From contig JAIRYY010000203.1 in assembly GCA_031267485.1 (NCBI GenBank), positions 1 through 10,659 on the forward strand: 10,659 bases of DNA, in the 5' to 3' direction. The notes below the pieces were generated by a model, which was not told the origin of the DNA, searched no databases, and saw nothing but the letters and a program-made list of their open reading frames with translations. The position numbers and the translations under genes were made by a program. This document shows positions 1-6,667 of this stretch, in pieces (positions within the stretch are counted from its first letter, which is position 1; every line of letters starts with the position of its first letter). Source of the DNA: Tannerella sp. Its GTDB lineage: Bacteria > Bacteroidota > Bacteroidia > Bacteroidales > Tannerellaceae.

Positions 1-6
1 TAGAAT

Positions 7-120
7 CTCCGGGGAACTTTCTCAGGTTTGAGAAAACGTTTTAAAACCTCCGGAGAACTTTCTCAGGTTTGAGAAAACATCCCGGAACCTCCGGGGAACT
101 TTCTCAGGCTTGAGAAAACG
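7..120. repeat. Three tandem copies of a 41-bp hairpin-bearing repeat
   Basis: Three units begin with CTCCGG at 7, 48 and 89, a spacing of exactly 41 bases. Each carries a conserved block of about 34 bases and a variable stretch of about 7 bases. Inside every unit is a perfect 7-bp inverted repeat, TTTCTCA / TGAGAAA, around a 4-base loop (GGTT in the first two units, GGCT in the third), at 18-35, 59-76 and 100-117. The first unit touches the left window edge, so the array may continue outside. Because 41 is not a multiple of three, a reading frame through it changes from unit to unit, which argues against coding. Function is unknown; a structured RNA, a transcript-end element or a protein-binding array are all possible. 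Confidence 0.85.
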
Positions 121-129
121 TCCGCCCGC

Positions 130-145
130 CCCCGTCATGACGGGG
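130..145. repeat. 16-bp perfect GC-rich palindrome
   Basis: The 16 bases CCCCGTCATGACGGGG are identical to their reverse complement. They sit just after the last hairpin repeat, in a C-rich then G-rich context (CGCCCGCC before, GAGGGAGGGCG after) that could extend the stem across a small internal loop. No T-run follows on either strand, so it is not a classical intrinsic terminator. It could be a transcript-end hairpin for a gene to the left or a protein-binding site. Confidence 0.5.
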
Positions 146-233
146 AGGGAGGGCGCAATGAAAAGCAATGCACAAAACCATGCCGAGCTCAGTATAATAA
201 TGTACACGCAAAAAAAAAGAAACGGCCAAAAGT

Positions 234-264
234 TTTGTATTGCTCCCGACATGTACTATATTTG
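234..264 (+). promoter_or_regulatory. Bacteroidota-type promoter for the miaA-kdsA-CotH group
   Basis: A -33 box TTTG lies at 234-237 and a perfect -7 box TATATTTG (TAnnTTTG) at 257-264, separated by 19 bases, the spacing expected for the Bacteroidota primary sigma factor. Transcription would start near 268-271, only a few bases before the miaA ATG at 274. The mRNA leader would therefore be almost absent. Confidence 0.8.
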
Positions 265-273
265 CCCCCTTTG

Positions 274-1209
274 ATGAGAAAATATGAGCTTATTACGGTT
301 TTAGGGCCTACGGCTTGCGGGAAGACAACGTTTGCCGCGGCGCTGGCAAATTGTCTGGATACGGAAATCATCAGCGCCGATTCGAGACAGGTTTACCGCC
401 GCATGGATATCGGGACGGGCAAGGACCTTGGCGATTACACGGTTGACGGGAAGAAAATCCCCTATCACCTGATTGACATCTGCGAACCGGGAACAAAATA
501 CAGCGTTTTTCAATACCAGCATGATTTTTTCAATGTCTTCCGCCGCTTGAGGGACAGGGGGAAAATACCGGTGTTGTGCGGAGGAAGCGGGATGTACATC
601 GAGGCTGTCCTGAGAGGATACAAACTGCCGGATGTCCCGCCCAACCCCGGCCTCCGCAAGTCGCTGAGCGGGAAATCGCTCCGGGAACTGGAAGAAATAC
701 TTGCCTCCAGCAAGCCGCTGCACAATAAAACGGATGTCGACAGCGCCCAGCGCGCCATCCGCGCCATCGAAATCGAAGAGTACCGTAAAAAGGCTGTTCC
801 CGGGGAAAACGGATTCGACCCCGTGAACAGCCTCGTCGTGGGCATTGATATTGACCGTGAGCTGCGGCGCGAGAGGATATCGCGACGCCTGCACAGCCGG
901 CTGGCGGAGGGTATGGTCGACGAAGTACGCGCGCTCCTCGATTCCGGCATACGGCCGGACGACCTGATTTACTACGGCCTGGAGTACAGGTACCTCACTC
1001 TTTACGTCACCGGCAAGCTGGCGTATGACGAAATGGTCGGGATGCTGGAAATTGCCATTCACCAGTTTGCCAAAAGACAGATGACCTGGTTTCGCGGAAT
1101 GGAACGGCGGGGATTCACGATTCACTGGCTGGACGCGTCCATTCCGGCGGACGAAAAAATAAGAAAAACAATGGAATTAATCAAACAACAACCAATTCAA
1201 GATTCATGA
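274..1209 (+). CDS. miaA: tRNA dimethylallyltransferase MiaA (MiaA2-like)
   Basis: MiaA transfers the dimethylallyl group of DMAPP to N6 of adenine 37 in tRNAs that read codons beginning with U, a cytoplasmic modification that supports accurate decoding. The 311-residue protein has the P-loop GPTACGKT at 11-18, the substrate-binding stretch DSRQVYR at 36-42 followed by MDIGTGKD, the motif CGGSGMY in its middle, and a conserved C-terminal block FAKRQMTWFRGMERR. The DSRQVYR and MDIGTGKD forms resemble the second MiaA paralogue of Bacteroides species, as I recall those sequences. The start at 274 is chosen because the P-loop then sits at the usual depth, and because an upstream in-frame TTG at 235 lies inside the promoter. 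There is no Shine-Dalgarno sequence. Its stop overlaps the kdsA start in ATGA, so the two are probably translationally coupled. Confidence 0.95.
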   Translation: MRKYELITVLGPTACGKTTFAAALANCLDTEIISADSRQVYRRMDIGTGKDLGDYTVDGKKIPYHLIDICEPGTKYSVFQYQHDFFNVFRRLRDRGKIPVLCGGSGMYIEAVLRGYKLPDVPPNPGLRKSLSGKSLRELEEILASSKPLHNKTDVDSAQRAIRAIEIEEYRKKAVPGENGFDPVNSLVVGIDIDRELRRERISRRLHSRLAEGMVDEVRALLDSGIRPDDLIYYGLEYRYLTLYVTGKLAYDEMVGMLEIAIHQFAKRQMTWFRGMERRGFTIHWLDASIPADEKIRKTMELIKQQPIQDS

Positions 1210-2006
1210 CAATAAAAGATTTGACAAACACGGACAATTTCTTTCTGCTGGCAGGCCCCTGCGTGATTGAGGAGGAAAACATGGCGCTGCATATTGCGGA
1301 ACGCATTGCCGCCATAAGCGAAAAACTGAATATCCCCTGCGTCTTCAAGGGGTCTTACCGGAAAGCGAACCGTTCGCGCATTGATTCCTTTACGGGAATC
1401 GGCGACGGGAAGGCGCTGAAAATACTGCGCAAAGTGCACGATACGCTGGGGCTTCCCACCGTGACCGACATTCACGAAACACACGAGGCCGACATGGCCG
1501 CCGAATATGTCGACATCCTGCAGATTCCGGCTTTTCTGTGCCGGCAGACCGAACTGCTGGCCGCCGCCGCCAAAACGGGGAAGATTGTGAATATCAAGAG
1601 AGGACAGTTCCTTGCGCCGGAATCAATGCGGTTTGCCGCTCAGAAAGTCGTCGATTCGGGCAATCCGAATGTGATGCTTACGGAAAGGGGATCGACTTTC
1701 GGATACACAGACCTGGTGGTGGATTTCCGCAGCATCCCGCAAATGAGGAAATTCGGATTCCCCGTCATCACCGACATCACACATTCCCTGCAGCAGCCCA
1801 ATCAGACGTCCGGCGTATCGGGCGGCCTGCCGGAACTTATCGAAACCATCGCAAAAGCGGCCGTCGCAGTCGGGACGGACGGCCTGTTCGTCGAAACGCA
1901 CCCCGAACCGCTAAAGGCGAAATCCGATGCAACAAACATGCTGCCCCTGGACCGGCTGGAAGATTTGCTGAAAAAACTGCTGCGCATAAGGGATGCCATA
2001 CGGTAG
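1206..2006 (+). CDS. kdsA: 3-deoxy-8-phosphooctulonate synthase (KdsA), metal-dependent class
   Basis: KdsA condenses phosphoenolpyruvate with arabinose 5-phosphate to Kdo-8-phosphate, the committed step towards the inner-core sugar of lipopolysaccharide; it is a cytoplasmic TIM-barrel enzyme. The 266-residue length is normal. Recognisable blocks are LLAGPCVIE (14-22), KANRS (53-57), LQIPAFLCRQT (105-115), the PEP-site block NIKRGQFLAP (129-138), TERGSTFGY (159-167) and THSLQQ (192-197). Cys19 in GPCVIE, His193, Glu230 in ETHPEP and Asp241 in SDAT line up with the four metal ligands of the Aquifex enzyme; the E. coli enzyme has Asn in place of the Cys. This therefore looks like the metal-dependent class. 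The ATG lies inside the miaA stop (4-base overlap), and no Shine-Dalgarno sequence is seen, so translation probably depends on coupling. Confidence 0.97.
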   Translation: MTIKDLTNTDNFFLLAGPCVIEEENMALHIAERIAAISEKLNIPCVFKGSYRKANRSRIDSFTGIGDGKALKILRKVHDTLGLPTVTDIHETHEADMAAEYVDILQIPAFLCRQTELLAAAAKTGKIVNIKRGQFLAPESMRFAAQKVVDSGNPNVMLTERGSTFGYTDLVVDFRSIPQMRKFGFPVITDITHSLQQPNQTSGVSGGLPELIETIAKAAVAVGTDGLFVETHPEPLKAKSDATNMLPLDRLEDLLKKLLRIRDAIR

Positions 2007-2035
2007 CCGCGCGGCAGGTTAATAATTATTCGCCC

Positions 2036-4042
2036 ATGACTGAAAAAAAAATCTCTTTCCTGATACTGCTGTTGAGCTGTTCCTTTCACGCAAAAACGCA
2101 AACGGAACAGGAACTGACAGGCGCCCTTATGTTCGTCGATTTGTATGACAACCAGGCGTATCCCGCAAGCAGCGTTTTTGACAATGATCCCGCCACTTGC
2201 TTCGCTTCATATCCGCCATTCGGAAACTGGATCGGGCTGGATTTGCGTCAAAAGCATGTCATTACCAAAATAGCTTACCGGCCCGGAATGGAAAGCGAAA
2301 CCTCCGATTCTCCTGATTCTCCCGACGTCGAGACGGATGAAAGTCTGCAACTGGGCTTGTTCGAAGGCGCCAACAGTCCCGATTTTAGCGACGCGATACC
2401 GTTGCATATCATTCCGGGGCCGGTCGAACGCGGTCTTACGGAACAGCCTGTTCTCTGCACGCGGGGGTTCCGCTACGTGCGCTTTGTTTTTCCTTATGCA
2501 ATTGATAAAAATAAAATCAGCTATCTGGCGGAATTGAAATTTTACGGATACAGGGGCGCGGGCAACGATTCGAAATTGCCACAACTGACCAATCTGCCGG
2601 TAGTATCCATTCATACGGAGAACTGTCAGGTGATTGACAAAAATAATTACGTGAAAGGCTTCATATCCGTCATTTACGATGGCGGGACAAAAATTCACAG
2701 CGGCAGCCTTGAAATACGGGGACGCGGCAACAACAGCTGGGATTATCCAAAAAAACCGTACCGCCTCAGGCTGTCCGAGGAAACCCGCCTGCTGGATCTG
2801 CCGGCGAACGCCCGGAACTGGACGCTGATTAACAACTATGGCGATAAAACGCTAATGCGGAACATGCTGGCTTTCGATTTCAGCCGCCGGCTGGAAATGC
2901 CGTATACCTCGCCGGCCGAGGCGGTGGATGTCATATTGAACGGCGACTACAAGGGTTGCTACCAGCTGTGCGATCATATTGATGTGCGCGAAAATCGGGT
3001 CGAAATAGATGAACTGTCGCCCGCCAACGTGTCGGGCGAGAAGCTGACCGGAGGATACCTGATCGAAATAGACGCTTATTATTACAATGAACCGATAACA
3101 TTCATGTCCTCCCACTACAAGATTCCCGTGACCATCCAATATCCCGACAACAGGGATATTGTGGGAGCGCAGGTCGCTTATATAGAGAATCATTTCAACA
3201 GGCTGACGAAAGCCGTGTATGAAGACAGCCTGCTGGAGGATTCCGAAAACGGATTCCGCAAATATCTGCACACGGATGTCTTCCTCAAGCATTTCCTGAC
3301 GGGGGAATATGCCGGAAATACGGATACGTACTGGAGCGTAAAAATGTATAAAAACCGCGGCGACGACAGATTTGTTTTTGCTCCGGTGTGGGATTTCGAC
3401 CTGGCTTTTGAAAATGACCGCCGCACGTATCCGATCAACGGAAAAACGGAATGGCTGTCTTTGTCTTCGTACAGCAGCGCGGCGGGCGACACACGGAATT
3501 TTATCCGCCGGATCATGTCCGACAGCAGCATGATAATCCGGTTAAAGGAAATTTATAACTATTACCTCGAACAGAATATTCTCTCGAAAGATACGCTCCT
3601 GAAAGTGGTGGATGATTATGCCGCCCTCCTGGAACAGTCGCAGGATCTGAATTTCAAACGCTGGCCGATAATGAACGAGCTCGTGCATTCGAACCCGGTT
3701 ATACACGGCAGTTATGCGGCCGAAGTGGAGAACGTGCGGAAATACGTGTCGGAACGGCTCGACTGGATAGACTGTAAATTGAATTGCGATCCCGACCCGG
3801 AAAATACGGAAGCGGTTGACGGGTATAACCGGATAAAACTGAAAACGGGAAAAGGACTGATCCGCATAGAGGGGGTGAATGAACCGGTAGCTGTTCGTGT
3901 AACCGACATGTCGGGCAGGATCTTATTCAACCGGACGATTGCGGAATATTCCGCTGACATTTCGGCCGACAGGGGGATTTATATCGTTACGGTAGACGGC
4001 GGTTCCGCACAGAAACAAATTTATAAAACAATCGTTCCGTGA
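2036..4042 (+). CDS. Secreted CotH-kinase-family protein with discoidin-like N-domain and T9SS-like tail
   Basis: The 668-residue product starts with a short signal peptide (K4-K5, then hydrophobic 6-14). LLLSC at 11-15 could be a lipobox, but cleavage near residue 20 is equally possible. Residues about 27-172 look like an F5/8 type C (discoidin) domain: FDNDPATCFAS, then GNWIGLDL and ITKIAYRPG, ending in a LAELKFYGY strand. Residues about 187-585 are a CotH kinase domain: IRGRGNNSW (227-235), KKPYRLRL, NWTLINNYGDKTLMRN (261-276), ILNGDYKGCYQL (300-311), TGGYLIEID (338-346) and VWDFDLAF (451-458). Asp430 and Asp453 have the 23-residue spacing of the catalytic and metal-binding Asp of Bacillus CotH as I recall them. 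Residues about 605-668 resemble a type IX secretion sorting tail (VRVTDMSGRIL, ADRGIYIVTVDGG, QKQIYKTIV). The substrate is unknown. The frame stays open upstream to 1538, but that part overlaps kdsA; the ATG at 2036 is the one followed by a signal peptide. It probably shares the kdsA transcript. Confidence 0.88.
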   Translation: MTEKKISFLILLLSCSFHAKTQTEQELTGALMFVDLYDNQAYPASSVFDNDPATCFASYPPFGNWIGLDLRQKHVITKIAYRPGMESETSDSPDSPDVETDESLQLGLFEGANSPDFSDAIPLHIIPGPVERGLTEQPVLCTRGFRYVRFVFPYAIDKNKISYLAELKFYGYRGAGNDSKLPQLTNLPVVSIHTENCQVIDKNNYVKGFISVIYDGGTKIHSGSLEIRGRGNNSWDYPKKPYRLRLSEETRLLDLPANARNWTLINNYGDKTLMRNMLAFDFSRRLEMPYTSPAEAVDVILNGDYKGCYQLCDHIDVRENRVEIDELSPANVSGEKLTGGYLIEIDAYYYNEPITFMSSHYKIPVTIQYPDNRDIVGAQVAYIENHFNRLTKAVYEDSLLEDSENGFRKYLHTDVFLKHFLTGEYAGNTDTYWSVKMYKNRGDDRFVFAPVWDFDLAFENDRRTYPINGKTEWLSLSSYSSAAGDTRNFIRRIMSDSSMIIRLKEIYNYYLEQNILSKDTLLKVVDDYAALLEQSQDLNFKRWPIMNELVHSNPVIHGSYAAEVENVRKYVSERLDWIDCKLNCDPDPENTEAVDGYNRIKLKTGKGLIRIEGVNEPVAVRVTDMSGRILFNRTIAEYSADISADRGIYIVTVDGGSAQKQIYKTIVP

Positions 4043-4052
4043 TTTGAACGGC

Positions 4053-4075
4053 GCCGGCAGGAGTTACTCGCCGGC
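4053..4075. terminator. Hairpin between convergent CotH and transporter genes, possible bidirectional terminator
   Basis: GCCGGC (4053-4058) pairs with GCCGGC (4070-4075), and GAG (4061-4063) pairs with CTC (4067-4069), leaving a 2-base bulge and a 3-base TTA loop that is itself the stop codon of the minus-strand gene. It lies where two convergent transcripts meet. No T-run follows on either strand, so termination is inferred from position and stem stability only. Confidence 0.35.
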
Positions 4076-4840
4076 CGACGTTATCTGCTGAATATTATAC
4101 CGGACCACATCCGCAAGTGTTTTCGTGCCGTTTCGTCCCGGAAAATTCAGCAGCTGCACATACGCCCTGTCCGGCAGCACTTCCCGGAAAGGCTGCCCCA
4201 CGGGATTGTGAATATTGTCAATTATCATGCAGACCTGTTCGCGGGAGGCCGCCGCAATCTCCGGCGCTTCGGGCGATGCCGGGCCGAACAGGACATGGGG
4301 GCTTAAACCGAGTTCCCTGACCACCGACGACTGGAAACGGTGCGCCATCACCGGTTTGCCCGACAGGTTTTTCTCCTGCAGGATACGGCGCCCCTCGTCG
4401 AATGTTCGCTTTATGTCCCGGAGATTTTCGCGGGCAACCTCTTCCGTCCCAAGTTTTTCCGCAATGCTCATGACGGACTGTTCGACTGTCGCATAACTGT
4501 AATCCGTGTTTATGAGCAGCAATTTTTCCTGCGGAATATCCAGCCCTTTCCTCAGTCGCTCCGTCATCACCTCATATCCGGCATAGACCATGATTTCGGC
4601 ATTCATAATCACGGAGATATCCCCCGGGCGCAACTCGTATTCGGCCGGGTGGCTCATCTCAAACGGCGCCAGGATAACGATTTTCTCCGCGCCGGCCGTT
4701 TCCGCAAAGGCGGCAGTCCAGCCGGTTGTCGCCACAACAACTCTCCCTGCCCTGTCCGATGTTTTCCCTCCCCGGCATGAAGCAAAGAACAGCGCCGGAC
4801 AAACGATACACAAACAAAACTTCAACAATAATTTTTTCAT
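4064..4840 (-). CDS. Metal ABC transporter substrate-binding lipoprotein (ZnuA-like), divergent
   Basis: This is the extracytoplasmic binding protein of a metal-class (cluster 9, ZnuA/TroA, PF01297) ABC importer. A signal peptide with two Lys and a hydrophobic stretch ends in the lipobox FFASC, making Cys22 the lipidated residue. The first metal-ligand region is present as SHPAEYELRPGDI (His64), where the family has an x-H-x-Y/E-x-x-P-x-D/S pattern. PVMAHRFQSSVVRELGL (His167) corresponds to the third-ligand region, and MIIDNIHNP (from 205) probably to the C-terminal acidic ligand region. The usual central DPHVW-like histidine motif is not present: the corresponding stretch reads LLLINTDYSYATVEQSV. 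At 258 residues it is shorter than the usual 290-310. The ligand is therefore uncertain. Its ATG overlaps the permease stop by 4 bases (ATGA). It is last in the operon and converges on the CotH gene 21 bases away. Confidence 0.82.
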   Translation of the reverse strand: MKKLLLKFCLCIVCPALFFASCRGGKTSDRAGRVVVATTGWTAAFAETAGAEKIVILAPFEMSHPAEYELRPGDISVIMNAEIMVYAGYEVMTERLRKGLDIPQEKLLLINTDYSYATVEQSVMSIAEKLGTEEVARENLRDIKRTFDEGRRILQEKNLSGKPVMAHRFQSSVVRELGLSPHVLFGPASPEAPEIAAASREQVCMIIDNIHNPVGQPFREVLPDRAYVQLLNFPGRNGTKTLADVVRYNIQQITSAGE

Positions 4841-5634
4841 TTCCGTCTGACAATAAGTATAACAAGAAAAACGATGGAGGCAAGAACGGCAATCGCCGAA
4901 CTCGCCGGAATATCAAAAACCAGCGCAAGGAAAAAACCTCCCACGGCAAACAGCCCGCCCCACAGCGACGACCAGACAAGCACGCCGCGCAGGCTCTTCG
5001 CATGAAATGTGGCGATGAGCGCCGGAAGCAACAGCAGCGCATCCAGCAGCAGCGCCCCGATTATTTTCATCGCCATGGCTACGGTCAGGGCCGTAAGCAG
5101 GACGATGGCGTAATATAAAAACCGCTCGTTAACGCCCGATGTATAGGCGATTTCCCGGTCGAAAAAGAATGCCTGCAGCTTGCGGTAATAAAACAGCTGA
5201 AACAGGATAAGCAAAGAAGAAAACACGATTACCGCAACGACTTCTTCCCAGGTTGACGTATAAAGGCTTCCCCACAAAAGCGACAGCGTGTCCTTTGCCT
5301 GCACGTTAAACCGGTAAACGAGGATAAAGGCGAGCGATATGGAAATCACCATGAAAAAGGAACTCATATATCCGGCATCTTTCCGCAGGGAACGCGAAGC
5401 CTTTGTCATGAATAAAACAAACAGTAAATTCAACGTTATGGTAGTGACAAAGGGATTCCACGAAAACGCCAGAGCTACGGCGCCTCCAAGTATCGCGCCG
5501 TGCATAAGCATGAAACGCAGCGGAAGCAGATTGAGGCGCAGCAGGTAAACGCCTGTAATCGGAAACGAAATCCCGGCGACAGTCAGCAGTATCAGGCCTT
5601 TCAGGATGGGCGAAAGCGCCAGCAGTTCTAACAT
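4837..5634 (-). CDS. Metal ABC transporter permease (ZnuB-like)
   Basis: This integral inner-membrane protein of 265 residues shows about eight hydrophobic segments and is the translocation subunit of a ZnuB/MntB-type (ABC-3, PF00950) importer. Family marks are MHGAILGGAVAL (44-55, the usual SHAALPG-like loop), FDREIAYTSGVN (158-169, the coupling-helix region that contacts the ATPase) and MKIIGALLLDALLLLPA (189-205, the signature helix). The ATG at 5634 is preferred over an upstream in-frame ATG at 5667 because the protein then begins MLELL, as is usual in the family, and because a purine-rich AAAGGGGG lies a suitable distance upstream. With this start it overlaps the ATPase gene by 7 bases; its stop overlaps the binding-protein ATG by 4, so all three are probably translationally coupled. 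Confidence 0.9.
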   Translation of the reverse strand: MLELLALSPILKGLILLTVAGISFPITGVYLLRLNLLPLRFMLMHGAILGGAVALAFSWNPFVTTITLNLLFVLFMTKASRSLRKDAGYMSSFFMVISISLAFILVYRFNVQAKDTLSLLWGSLYTSTWEEVVAVIVFSSLLILFQLFYYRKLQAFFFDREIAYTSGVNERFLYYAIVLLTALTVAMAMKIIGALLLDALLLLPALIATFHAKSLRGVLVWSSLWGGLFAVGGFFLALVFDIPASSAIAVLASIVFLVILIVRRK

Positions 5635-6647
5635 AACCGGCCCCCTTTCAGTTCCAGGCTGTTCCATCTCAACTGTTCAATCCATGCCATATCGTGCGAA
5701 ACCATCAGGATGGTGGGAGTTTCATTATAACAAAGTTCCCTCAGCAAAACGACCAAATCATCCCTGCCCTCCCGATCCAGGAAGGATGTCGGCTCGTCAA
5801 ACAGCAGGACTTTCGCGTGCTGGCACAGGCAGCGCGCCAGCGAAACGCGCTGCTTTTCCCCGCCCGACAGGGAATGGTACGACCGTTTAACCAGATTGAA
5901 ACATCCCGTCCGGCGCATCGCTATTTCCACATGCCAGCTGACCTCCGAGGCCGGCATCCTGCTGCCTGCAAGGCCTATCGACACAACTTCGCCGGCCGAA
6001 ACCGGAAACGTGTTTTTCACATTCTCCTGATGAACATAAGCCGTGTGAACGCGGTTCCGCATCCACTCTTTCGTCCCGACCCGGAAATCCCCTACCCGCA
6101 CAACGCCGCATGCAGGCTTTACAAGTCCAAGCAGGCATTTGAGCAAGGTAGTCTTGCCGGCGCCGTTCGCTCCGTGTATGACCATCTGTTCGCCGGCGGC
6201 AAGTTCAAGGTTCAGATTCTTCAGAACGGCGCAAGCGTCAACCGTCACGCAAACATCCTCCATGCCAACGGACAATCCTTCCACCCGTCCGGCGCGCTTA
6301 CGCAGAAAAAGCCAGGCGTCCCCGACGGACATGCCATCGTCAATCAGACATTCCGTGCGGCAGTCTATCTGTTCCACCAGGCTGTCATACGAATATTCAA
6401 TCCCCGCTTTCTCAAACACAGGCAGTGCGCGACGGCTTACGAGTTCGATATGGCATTTCGTTATGCCGAGGTACGCAATCATGCACGCCGCAGCCCTGCC
6501 CGCAATCTTGTCGCGAAGAAACAGCTCCGCCGCGGAAAGGCGTTCTTTCTGCAGAAAGTCATGCAACTCGAAAAGAGGATGAAGCCAGTGCGAATCACTG
6601 GTAAATACTGTGTTGTTCCGGTAGCTGACGATTAACGAGTGTTCCAC
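5628..6647 (-). CDS. DUF1893 domain fused to metal ABC transporter ATPase (ZnuC-like)
   Basis: The 339-residue protein has two parts in one uninterrupted frame. Residues 1 to about 105 match the DUF1893 pattern as I know it: SLIVSY, then PLFELHDFL, then DKIAGRAAACMIAYLGI (46-62), ELVSRRALPVFEKAGIEYSYDSLVEQI (68-94) and a closing CRTECLIDDGM where many members have a CPME-like end. A DUF1893 structure (TM1506) has, as I recall, a cytidine-deaminase-like fold with no known activity. Residues about 129-339 are a complete ABC ATPase: Walker A GANGAGKT (159-166), Q-loop Gln207, signature LSGGEKQR (260-267), Walker B VLLFDEP (280-286) and H-loop His318. The ATPase half resembles ZnuC and fits the adjacent ZnuB-like permease. 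The start is a GTG, 20 bases after the regulator stop, with no clear Shine-Dalgarno. An internal ATG at codon 129 could give a shorter ATPase-only product. Confidence 0.85.
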   Translation of the reverse strand: MEHSLIVSYRNNTVFTSDSHWLHPLFELHDFLQKERLSAAELFLRDKIAGRAAACMIAYLGITKCHIELVSRRALPVFEKAGIEYSYDSLVEQIDCRTECLIDDGMSVGDAWLFLRKRAGRVEGLSVGMEDVCVTVDACAVLKNLNLELAAGEQMVIHGANGAGKTTLLKCLLGLVKPACGVVRVGDFRVGTKEWMRNRVHTAYVHQENVKNTFPVSAGEVVSIGLAGSRMPASEVSWHVEIAMRRTGCFNLVKRSYHSLSGGEKQRVSLARCLCQHAKVLLFDEPTSFLDREGRDDLVVLLRELCYNETPTILMVSHDMAWIEQLRWNSLELKGGRLC

Positions 6648-6667
6648 GAATCAGGTTATTTGGAAAA

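Noticed and set aside
7..120. CRISPR array
   Set aside because: Only three units, linkers of about 7 bases rather than 30, and no cas gene nearby.
193..198. TATAAT as a sigma-70-type -10 box
   Set aside because: Bacteroidota promoters use TAnnTTTG; a perfect example lies 60 bases further on, and no matching -35 box is evident.
22..252. 76-residue minus-strand open frame covering the repeats and the miaA promoter
   Set aside because: It runs through three 41-bp repeats in different frames and through a promoter, has no family resemblance, and is best explained as chance.
235..273. Upstream TTG extension of MiaA by 13 residues
   Set aside because: These bases are the promoter (-33 spacer and -7 box), and the added residues do not belong to the family.
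301..1125. Long minus-strand open frame opposite miaA
   Set aside because: It is antisense to a clearly conserved enzyme and shows no recognisable domain.
1538..2035. 166-residue N-terminal extension of the CotH-family protein
   Set aside because: It overlaps kdsA in another frame, is Arg-rich as expected of an out-of-frame shadow, and would hide the signal peptide that follows the ATG at 2036.
5635..5667. Upstream ATG adding 11 residues to the permease
   Set aside because: The added residues are unlike family N-termini, while the ATG at 5634 gives the usual MLELL start with a purine-rich site ahead.
5694..6635. 313-residue plus-strand open frame opposite the DUF1893-ATPase gene
   Set aside because: Antisense shadow: it has no start context or domain, while the opposite strand has every ABC ATPase motif.
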